This document shows, in pieces, positions 57,877 through 64,000 of a stretch of DNA of 64,000 nucleotides (position 1 is its first letter; the number at the start of each line of letters is the position of its first letter). Location of the stretch: contig NZ_FUYN01000003.1 in assembly GCF_900168025.1 (NCBI RefSeq), positions 372,001-436,000 of the forward strand, in the 5' to 3' direction. The notes under the pieces are model-generated. The model saw nothing but the letters and a program-made list of their open reading frames with translations, did not search any database and was not told the origin of the DNA. The translations under genes and the position numbers were made by a program. This stretch comes from Acetoanaerobium noterae. GTDB lineage: Bacteria > Bacillota > Clostridia > Peptostreptococcales > Filifactoraceae.

Positions 57877-60510
57877 TTATGCTTTTGCTATTTCAATTTT
57901 CTTAGAATCAAAATTCATATCAGCTATTATTACTCCGCCTACATGGAAATAGTTCTTTTCTTCATCATCATCATAGAACCAACCAGTTTTTTTAGGTTCA
58001 TTTGTTACAGTGATGCTATCTTCAGGATTAGAATAGGTGATATTAACTGGAGCTGAAATTCCAACTAGCTTATAGTTATATGGCAAGTAGGCTTCAGTTG
58101 CAGTATACAAACCTTGCTTTAATCCCCAGAATTTGTGAGTTCCACCGTAAGTGAAGTGGTTAAAGTTAGTACTTGTTTGATTCAATAAATTACCTGAGAT
58201 ATTAATTTCAAATTCTTTAGGAAGTCCTGTGCCATTTATTGCTTTTATTATATTTAATCTTAGTACTGGTGGTACTGGAACCTTTGGCATAGGGAAATCC
58301 ATAGTTGAATTTATATTATTAGGATCCTTGTAACTAAGTGTAGCTGAAGCATTTGTATATACTGGGTTAAGCCCTGCATTAGGCTCATTAGTATATCCAA
58401 ATGGTCCTACTGTATCTAAAGAGCTCCAGTTAGATGGCCATGCAGCTGTAGGCCACATATCATCTATCACTTTAATCTGATAACTCATAGTTACAGTTTC
58501 TTCTCTGATATCTCCTATAGTCCAGTCAATCTTCTTGGTTGAAGGATTATATACAGCCGTACCCTTGCTAGCTGTAATACTACTTGTTATAACCTCGAAG
58601 TGGTCGTTGACTGGTATAGACATAAAATCTACTACCCCAGCATTTGTTGCTGCATATTGAAGTTTAGTAGCAATTGTTTGATATACTGGATTTAAATTGG
58701 CTGCGCTCATTGTTTCATAATATTTTTCACTATCATAATTTACAGCTAAGTTCATTGTATCTCTTGCTATAGCTAAAACTTCTGTTTCATCTTCATATAC
58801 ACCAAACAATCCTATATTAAATAAATTTCCACCTAATGTTGAATATAGACTTTGGCCTGCTGTATATCCAGCAATAGTATGGACATTATGATTTATTGGA
58901 TCTCCCGGTCCATAAAGATTACCATTGCTCGCAGTTGAAACTCCATCTGTCAAAAATACAACCGCTTTTACGGAATCTCTAGAACTCTCTATTTGGGATA
59001 TTTTTGTGTTAGCCAAGTTGTATCCTGCTTGAGTATTAGTCCCTCCCCCCGCAACAAGAGAGTTTATATTATTAGTTAAAGTAGTTTTATTATTAGTTAA
59101 TTCAGTTACAACTCTTGCATCATCTGAATCTCCATAACCACTTGCATATTGTGGACCATAAAATTCTATTACTCCTACTCTACTTCCAGGAACCTCATCA
59201 ATTATTTTTTTCGCAAATTCAATTGCTGCATCTTTTGCATAATATAGTGGTGTATGCGAATCCCCTGGTATTCTGTATCCCATACTTCCTGAAGTATCAA
59301 TTACAAGAAATACATCAATAGGTTTATCTGGAGGAGTCCCAGTAATTTGAAAATCTATCTGATATAATCTTTCTTCTAAATCTAATGTTTTAGCTGTTTT
59401 ATCTATTGATAGAAAATCATTCTCATAAGGATTTACAACAGATAATCCAAAGCTTCTCAGCATCGGTAATTCTTGATATTTAGATATATCTACAAAAATA
59501 TCTCCAGTTTCTTGTGATGCTTCAGCTAACTCAATAATTTCTGGCAATAAAGTTGCATCTCCGTTGACTACTGCAGTAGCAGTTTTGTTAATTTCACCGA
59601 CTGGTCCTGTACCATATACTCTTACAGTATTTGTAATCACAGGAGGCTCTTCAGGAGCTACCATTATTTCTTCTCCTGCTACCATTATAGGTTCAGGTTG
59701 TTTTACTTCAAAACTGCCAGTGAAAACTTTTGTTTCCCCAGTTAATAAATCAAACGTTTCTATAAGATTTATCATAGGGTCTTCTACTGTAAGTCCTGTC
59801 AAATCTCCACCTGAATTATTAGTAACTTCAATAGTGTAATTAATCGTTTCTCCAGGATTTACTTGATCCTTGTCAGCTGTTTTCGTAACAATAATTTCCT
59901 CACCAGGTATTGCGGTTATCGGTGGTATTATTACCCCTCCCCCTCCAATAACTGGAACTGTCGGATCAACTACAGGATCTACTGGTGGTGCATTTGGATC
60001 AACCGGTGGTGTGTTAGGATCTACTGGCGGTGCATTTGGGTCAACCGGCTCTTCTATTGGTGGTACATTTGGATCTACAGGCTCTTCAACTGGTTCCTCT
60101 ACTGGTGGAAGTTCTCCATCTACAGGTTCTTCTTCAGTTGGTGGGAGCTCTCCATCTACTGGTCCTTGAGGTGTTTCTTCATCTTCAATTACTTCTTCCC
60201 CATCTGGATTTTCGATATCACCATCAGGACTGTCTAAATCTTCTTCAGCTTGCGGTTCTCCTGGTGGCTCTTGTTCTTCTAAATTTTGCTCACCTTCTCC
60301 TTCTTGAGGTTCAATGTTTTGCTCCTCGTCCGATGCTTCTACTTGCGGGGCATCTTCGCTTTGTATATCTACTTCACCTTCCACTGAATCAGATGAAACA
60401 TCCTGAGACTCTACTTCTAACTGAGAGGCATAAATAAGAGCTGGATGGATATTTACAAAAGTAAGAGCAAAAATTAAGATAATGATTTGCCACAATTTTA
60501 TTTTCTTCAC
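57877..60510 (-). CDS. Large vWA/DUF11 surface protein with Pro-rich repeats, first gene of the fibre operon
   Basis: An 877-residue exported adhesin-like protein. It has a signal peptide (about 1-29, ending IYAS), an acidic Glu/Asp-rich region (30-115), PVDPNxPP repeats (115-185), a DUF11-like beta domain (about 204-315: IIVTKTADKDQVNPGETINYTIEVTNNSG), and a von Willebrand A domain (about 398-600) with intact MIDAS start DTSGS at 405-409 and VVFLTDG. A Cna-B-like domain follows (about 740-840: LRLNIIKAINGTGLPKEFEINISG). The C-terminus has no LPXTG signal, hydrophobic helix or other anchor, unlike most vWA pilin-type tips, so it may join the fibre non-covalently. GTG start follows AGGAGGTGAAACC. 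It lies 16 bases upstream of sipW. Confidence 0.86.
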   Translation of the reverse strand: MKKIKLWQIIILIFALTFVNIHPALIYASQLEVESQDVSSDSVEGEVDIQSEDAPQVEASDEEQNIEPQEGEGEQNLEEQEPPGEPQAEEDLDSPDGDIENPDGEEVIEDEETPQGPVDGELPPTEEEPVDGELPPVEEPVEEPVDPNVPPIEEPVDPNAPPVDPNTPPVDPNAPPVDPVVDPTVPVIGGGGVIIPPITAIPGEEIIVTKTADKDQVNPGETINYTIEVTNNSGGDLTGLTVEDPMINLIETFDLLTGETKVFTGSFEVKQPEPIMVAGEEIMVAPEEPPVITNTVRVYGTGPVGEINKTATAVVNGDATLLPEIIELAEASQETGDIFVDISKYQELPMLRSFGLSVVNPYENDFLSIDKTAKTLDLEERLYQIDFQITGTPPDKPIDVFLVIDTSGSMGYRIPGDSHTPLYYAKDAAIEFAKKIIDEVPGSRVGVIEFYGPQYASGYGDSDDARVVTELTNNKTTLTNNINSLVAGGGTNTQAGYNLANTKISQIESSRDSVKAVVFLTDGVSTASNGNLYGPGDPINHNVHTIAGYTAGQSLYSTLGGNLFNIGLFGVYEDETEVLAIARDTMNLAVNYDSEKYYETMSAANLNPVYQTIATKLQYAATNAGVVDFMSIPVNDHFEVITSSITASKGTAVYNPSTKKIDWTIGDIREETVTMSYQIKVIDDMWPTAAWPSNWSSLDTVGPFGYTNEPNAGLNPVYTNASATLSYKDPNNINSTMDFPMPKVPVPPVLRLNIIKAINGTGLPKEFEINISGNLLNQTSTNFNHFTYGGTHKFWGLKQGLYTATEAYLPYNYKLVGISAPVNITYSNPEDSITVTNEPKKTGWFYDDDEEKNYFHVGGVIIADMNFDSKKIEIAKA
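59956..60168 (-). repeat. In-frame tandem repeats encoding PVDPN-type proline-rich units
   Basis: Coding repeats of about 18-27 bases in the vWA gene: EEPVDPNVPP, EEPVDPNAPP, VDPNTPP, VDPNAPP. They form a stalk-like linker between the acidic region and the DUF11 domain. Repeat slippage would change stalk length while keeping frame when units are multiples of three. Confidence 0.8.
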
Positions 60511-60581
60511 GGTTTCACCTCCTCATATCTTCTAAAAGTTCTTATCTTACTTTTACCAAGCTAAAATTACATAGGATTTTT

Positions 60582-60625
60582 ATTTCAATTTGATTACAAT
60601 TTGTTTTCAGTTACATTTCAGTTAC
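60582..60625 (-). promoter_or_regulatory. Four contiguous 11-bp direct repeats, predicted SARP-type binding site upstream of the fibre operon
   Basis: On the plus strand the units are ATTTCAATTTG (60582-60592), ATTACAATTTG (60593-60603), TTTTCAGTTAC (60604-60614) and ATTTCAGTTAC (60615-60625), sharing the pattern T-T/A-T/A-CA-A/G-TT. The 11-bp period is one helical turn, the classic layout for SARP/BTAD activators that bind direct repeats near the -35. The block is 72-115 bases upstream of the vWA start and next to the BTAD regulator gene. The pairing with that regulator is inference. Confidence 0.6.
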
Positions 60626-60716
60626 GTGAAAACCTTTTTATTCATTCAATAAGAATCAACACTATTAAAACAACTAAAATGGCTCATAATTTTTGATAAG
60701 CTTGTTTTCCTTCCAA

Positions 60717-60742
60717 TAAAAAACTGCCCTAAAAGGCAGTCT
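60717..60742 (-). terminator. Rho-independent terminator of the BTAD regulator gene
   Basis: ACTGCC, loop CTAAAA, GGCAGT, then TTTTTTAT on the minus strand. It overlaps the stop codon and isolates the regulator from the fibre operon. Confidence 0.75.
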
Positions 60743-61976
60743 CATTGTAATTTTCATCAGTTGCTTGTATTGGTTTACAGCTAAGAGTAAATAATATTCT
60801 ATGCTTTTTCTTGACTTGATTTAATAAAAAGTTCATTCTTTGATTTATTCTTTTTATCATTTCTTCGCTACTATTAAACATCATAAAAGCAAACTGATTT
60901 TTATTTAGTTTTGTTATAACATCGTATTTTCTCATATATTTGTCTACTACCGGGCCTATATCCTCCACTATCTTTACAGACTCCTCTTCGCTTATTTCTC
61001 TTAAGTCATAGGCAGACACCGTTACTATCCCAACCATGGTTTTACCTATTTCTCTTTCTTTTTTTCGAAGCTCTAGTCTGTAAAGGTTAATAAAGAAATC
61101 TTTATCGCAAAAAAACACCCCATCTGACTGCTCTGCAAGCCGTATAGTTCTTTCTAAGGTAAAAAGATCAGTACCATACTCTGAGTTTTCTCTTTTTTGT
61201 ACTTTCTGATAGATTTCTTTCATTTTTTCTGAAGGCTTCATATTCATCTCAGTATAAAATCTAGAAGTAACATAGTTATAGTGGTTTAGAGCTTGATTAG
61301 CTTTATTTGATTTAAATAAGGCCTCGAGCAAATACTCATGAATTACTTCATCAAAAAAATTTATAGAAAGTGCAGATTCGCATTCATTGATTACTTCATC
61401 ATATCTAGCTTTTTTGGCTAGGTGTCCTATATATTGAGAAAAAAGCATTAGATACTGTCTTTTGTAATGTGTCCTGAGAGGGAATATCCAATCATAAAAT
61501 TCAGCGCCTTCAATATAATCTCCTCTATAAAGCTTAAGTGCTGTCTTTAGCTCTGATATTTTCTCAAAATTATCCTCTAATTCCAGTGGATTTAGGGAAA
61601 ATTTACAAACGTAATCTTCAAATATTTCTACATCTAAAATATACTCTTTCTCTAAATTAAATACGTAATTTCCAGCTACAAAATCAAGTCTCATTACTTC
61701 ACATTCAAGCTTCGAATTTATATCCTTTATTATTTTTCTTAGTCTGTGAACTTGGCTTCTTAGTGCATTGTTATAGTCTGTATAGTCGTATAGTTTAAAA
61801 TTTGCTTCAATTATTCTGTTTACAGGGATTTTTTTACCTCTGTTAGATATAAAATATTTCAATAGCGAAAGTGCTTTTTGACTTTTTCCAAACTGAGTCA
61901 AAAGGGATTCTCCATCTATTAAGATATCAAAGCTACCGAAGGTGAGGATTTCTAATCTACCATTATTTAGGTCCAT
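60729..61976 (-). CDS. SARP/BTAD-like transcriptional activator with degenerate GGDEF-like C-terminal domain
   Basis: A 415-residue regulator. Residues about 6-110 form an OmpR-type winged helix as in AfsR/DnrI proteins (ILTFGSFDILIDGESLL, then NNALRSQVHRLRKIIKD as recognition region). About 115-270 is the bacterial transcriptional activation domain, with helical repeats (LEALFKSNKANQALNHYNYV). About 290-405 resembles a GGDEF fold (KTMVGIVTVSAYDLREIS, RKYDVITKLNKNQFAFMMF), but the GGDEF motif reads NKNQF, so it cannot make c-di-GMP; it may bind a ligand or only dimerise. It sits directly upstream of the fibre operon and is the natural candidate to activate it. ATG 61976 follows AAGGGAGAG. Confidence 0.82.
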   Translation of the reverse strand: MDLNNGRLEILTFGSFDILIDGESLLTQFGKSQKALSLLKYFISNRGKKIPVNRIIEANFKLYDYTDYNNALRSQVHRLRKIIKDINSKLECEVMRLDFVAGNYVFNLEKEYILDVEIFEDYVCKFSLNPLELEDNFEKISELKTALKLYRGDYIEGAEFYDWIFPLRTHYKRQYLMLFSQYIGHLAKKARYDEVINECESALSINFFDEVIHEYLLEALFKSNKANQALNHYNYVTSRFYTEMNMKPSEKMKEIYQKVQKRENSEYGTDLFTLERTIRLAEQSDGVFFCDKDFFINLYRLELRKKEREIGKTMVGIVTVSAYDLREISEEESVKIVEDIGPVVDKYMRKYDVITKLNKNQFAFMMFNSSEEMIKRINQRMNFLLNQVKKKHRILFTLSCKPIQATDENYNETAF

Positions 61977-62076
61977 ATACTATCTCTCCCTTATTCAGAT
62001 TACTTATATCCTATTTACCCCTTTTTTATCTATAGTATCATTTTATAATTTTATGCATAAACTCCCCATAATTCAT

Positions 62077-63087
62077 TTACTCGACTCTTGTATTTAGTAT
62101 CATTTCATCAAGCTTGTTAATATTATCTACGACATCTTCTCTCATTTGGCTTATGCTTCTTTGTCTAAATACCTCTGCCATTTTAAACCTGATTCTTGGA
62201 AGCTCCTTTTCCAAGGTATCTGTCCAGTTAATTTTAGTTTTCCCCTGATATAAATCCATATCTACTATTCTAGTTCCATCGCTGGTATACTCAAAACCAA
62301 GCAGAACTTTTTTTATATCTTTTGGTGGGTTAAATGTAAAGAATCTAATTCTATACACCCCCACTGGCATAAACATTCTAGGGTAATCCTTAGTCCAAGC
62401 CTCTCCTAAAACTAATCCTAGCTCAAGTTCTTCTAAAATCTCAATTAATCTATCGTATTGAAGGCTATAGGCTTGATATCTATCGTAGATTCTTATCTCT
62501 AATTCATACCAATCCTTTTTGCCTATCCCTTCGTTAATATATCTCAGTGCATGCATTCTCATATCTGCCATAAAGGTTTCATAAGGAAGCTTGATATACA
62601 AAGCTTTTTTATAAAGGCTTCTAATAAAAACATCCGATTTCAAGCTTCTATCAGTAAAGCTTAATATTACACCCTTATCATTTCCTTGCTCTAAAAGATC
62701 TACAAAGCTACCTTCCCTACAATCATAGTCGTGCTCAATCTCACTTATAATCTTTTCCACATCACCAAAATATCTCATTACAATAATTGAAGGAGCACTT
62801 CTTACCTTTGTATTTTGGGGAGGATTTTCCTGAGATATAAATCTAGATAGTAAATCTTCGCTGCTGATATTAGCAATTATAACCTTTTCAAGATTTTCAC
62901 TACTGACTTTATCAGCCATTTCTTTAGTCAAAATTACTATAGTATCATCTTCACCTGATGAATCAAAAGCCTCTTCGAGAGAAAGCTCTTGCCCTTTGCT
63001 AATTTCAAGTATATTATCTCTTAACATAGAGATGTCATCTGAAGCCCAAACTATAAAATTTACTCCATTTCTAAAAAAAGAAAACAT
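62077..63087 (-). CDS. Uncharacterised protein (336 aa)
   Basis: I recognise no family. It is a 336-residue soluble protein without signal peptide or membrane helix. The first 200 residues alternate short strands and charged helices (including EISKGQELSLEEAFDSSGEDDTIVILTKEM and an acidic stretch), and the region 210-300 is richer in aromatic residues (YRIRFFTFNPPKD). A receiver-like alpha/beta fold is possible but unsupported by a phosphoacceptor motif I can point to. It sits between the metallophosphoesterase and the BTAD regulator, same strand; AGGAGG precedes ATG 63087. It may belong to the regulator unit. Confidence 0.65.
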   Translation of the reverse strand: MFSFFRNGVNFIVWASDDISMLRDNILEISKGQELSLEEAFDSSGEDDTIVILTKEMADKVSSENLEKVIIANISSEDLLSRFISQENPPQNTKVRSAPSIIVMRYFGDVEKIISEIEHDYDCREGSFVDLLEQGNDKGVILSFTDRSLKSDVFIRSLYKKALYIKLPYETFMADMRMHALRYINEGIGKKDWYELEIRIYDRYQAYSLQYDRLIEILEELELGLVLGEAWTKDYPRMFMPVGVYRIRFFTFNPPKDIKKVLLGFEYTSDGTRIVDMDLYQGKTKINWTDTLEKELPRIRFKMAEVFRQRSISQMREDVVDNINKLDEMILNTRVE

Positions 63088-63120
63088 AGACTATGCCTCC
63101 CTTGTCCTTTAAATATAACA

Positions 63121-63753
63121 CTAAAATCCAATTCTACCTTTTTTTAGTCTTGCATCATCAGTGCCTATAGGATACTGGAGTTTATATATAGTTCCTGACT
63201 TTAGCATGATTATATTAATAGTTTTTATACCGTTTAAATAAATAGAATTTTCAGAAATTTCATCTTTTACTGAGAGGTCATGCCCATAAAGTCCATATGA
63301 ATTTGGTGTGTCTTTCAGAGCTTCAAGGTAATGAGCATATTGAATTGTTTTATTTCCTAATTTAATGCTATTAGGCTCTCTGCCTACAGTTATTCTATTA
63401 TCTAATTTCTTATACTCAGAAATAGCTTCTATATCGTCATGATTGCCAAGGGAAATATATATTCCCTTGACAAATGGTTTTTGCATTATTTTCATTAGGT
63501 TCTTTAGATATAATTTATATCTAGGTAAAGATTTAGGATAAAGCTCTAGTTTTATATTGTCCACTAAATCTCCTGTATGCACTATATACTCAGGTTTTAA
63601 TGTCATAATCAAACTATCTAGAGCTGAAAATATGCTATATGGTGTATCTGATATATGAAGCAATATTTCTTCATTTCTATTGATTAGTGATTTAGAAACT
63701 CTTACTCTGCCAGAAAGTCTATATATCACATCCCATATATGTTCATAATTCAT
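63121..63753 (-). CDS. Calcineurin-like metallophosphoesterase
   Basis: A 210-residue cytoplasmic phosphoesterase. The dimetal motifs are seen in order: LLHISDTPYS (D-x-H variant, DxH replaced by HISD), YIVHTGDLVDN, ISLGNHDD and GLYGHDLS. The family hydrolyses phosphomono- or diesters, from nucleotides to c-di-nucleotides; substrate unknown. It starts 2 bases after the stop of the M18 aminopeptidase (stop 63756-63758), so translation is likely coupled. It is 33 bases upstream of the uncharacterised 336-residue gene. Confidence 0.82.
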   Translation of the reverse strand: MNYEHIWDVIYRLSGRVRVSKSLINRNEEILLHISDTPYSIFSALDSLIMTLKPEYIVHTGDLVDNIKLELYPKSLPRYKLYLKNLMKIMQKPFVKGIYISLGNHDDIEAISEYKKLDNRITVGREPNSIKLGNKTIQYAHYLEALKDTPNSYGLYGHDLSVKDEISENSIYLNGIKTINIIMLKSGTIYKLQYPIGTDDARLKKGRIGF

Positions 63754-63755
63754 GT

Positions 63756-64000
63756 CTACACCGTAAAGAACTTATAGAATATCTTTGTTAGGTAATATTG
63801 ATCATCTGAACCGCACAATTCTCTTATAGAGTGCATAGAAAGCATTGGATTTCCGATATCTATAGATTTAATTGAAAGATGTGAAGAAGATATCGGTCCT
63901 ATAGTTGATCCTCCTACTTGGTCAGACGGATTTACAAAGGTCTGGTATGGCGCTGAGGCTTCCTCGCAAAGATTTTTAAATACAGCAGAAGAATAACCAT
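63756..64000 (-). CDS. M18 family aminopeptidase (C-terminal fragment, runs off the window)
   Basis: The last 80 codons of a zinc aminopeptidase. The reading frame on the minus strand contains GGSTIGPISSSHLSIKSIDIGNPMLSMHSIRE, the C-terminal signature of aspartyl/M18 aminopeptidases, with metal-binding His in MHS. The stop is TAG at 63756-63758. The N-terminal part lies beyond the window edge. The enzyme removes N-terminal acidic or hydrophobic residues from peptides, complementing the Opp uptake system. Confidence 0.88.
   Translation of the reverse strand, partial: GYSSAVFKNLCEEASAPYQTFVNPSDQVGGSTIGPISSSHLSIKSIDIGNPMLSMHSIRELCGSDDQYYLTKIFYKFFTV

Noticed and set aside
59956-60168. CRISPR-like array of short repeats
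   Set aside because: Units are coding, not evenly spaced with unique spacers, and lie in frame in a surface protein.
60030-60437. 135-codon plus-strand open frame across the Pro-rich repeats
   Set aside because: It is the complement of the GC-biased repeat tract in the vWA gene; no ribosome site, Leu/Val-rich low complexity, and no family signal.

Overview
This window is about 64 kb of AT-rich, gene-dense chromosome from a low-GC anaerobic Firmicute. The best fit is class Clostridia, possibly a Peptostreptococcaceae relative such as Acetoanaerobium (Clostridium) sticklandii; that placement is inference from gene content and style, not from a marker search. Supporting signs are strong AGGAGG-type ribosome sites, frequent GTG/TTG starts, an Opp peptide-uptake operon, an RNase PH/RdgB fusion, a CamA-like orphan adenine methylase and many compact rho-independent terminators. 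No rRNA, tRNA, CRISPR array, prophage or intact insertion sequence was seen. Most genes lie on the minus strand; the plus-strand exceptions are the chromate-transporter pair and two ArsR-controlled operons.

Layout: 1-0.3 kb holds the start of a ZnuC-like ABC ATPase behind a perfect 8-1-8 palindrome (probable Zur box). 0.5-7 kb holds a dicarboxylate/glutamate symporter, an orphan solute-binding protein, a Gx/HepI-type membrane protein overlapping pgi, and a Na/Pi symporter with a PhoU tail. 7-11.4 kb holds a COG2509-type FAD dehydrogenase, a diacylglycerol glucosyltransferase-like GT28 enzyme, a DUF881 protein and two small unknowns. 11.4-20.4 kb is a protein quality-control block: engB-lon, a divergent split chromate transporter, clpX, clpP, tig and the rph-rdgB fusion. 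20-29.4 kb holds a cell-wall amidase, a PurM-like protein and oppBCDFA. 29.7-37.9 kb holds the CamA-like methylase behind ligA, a GalT-family enzyme, a hydroxyacid dehydrogenase, a MATE pump and a pirin. 38-43 kb is one giant signalling gene: pseudokinase, AAA ATPase, TPR, GAF, GGDEF, GAF. 43-45 kb holds a lipid kinase and threonine aldolase.

45.5-52.5 kb carries two small ArsR-regulated plus-strand operons. The first encodes a four-domain CoA-disulfide-reductase/rhodanese/TusA/DsrE protein for sulfane-sulfur handling; the second is a cadC-cadA metal-efflux pair with a near-perfect 24-bp operator. Between them, 48.5-49.05 kb holds a 20-bp perfect inverted repeat resembling fused IS ends and a run of hairpins that may be an undescribed structured RNA or mobile-element scar.

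54.9-64 kb is the most distinctive region. An apparent operon runs vWA/DUF11 surface protein, SipW-type signal peptidase, two TasA/camelysin-like fibre subunits and an LPXTG protein with a related module, and ends in a terminator. It looks like a matrix or fibre export system with its own signal peptidase. Upstream of it is a BTAD/SARP-like regulator with a degenerate GGDEF domain. Its likely target is visible in the sequence: four contiguous 11-bp direct repeats (60582-60625) in front of the vWA gene, the spacing expected for a SARP site. The window closes with an unknown protein, a metallophosphoesterase and the C-terminus of an M18 aminopeptidase.
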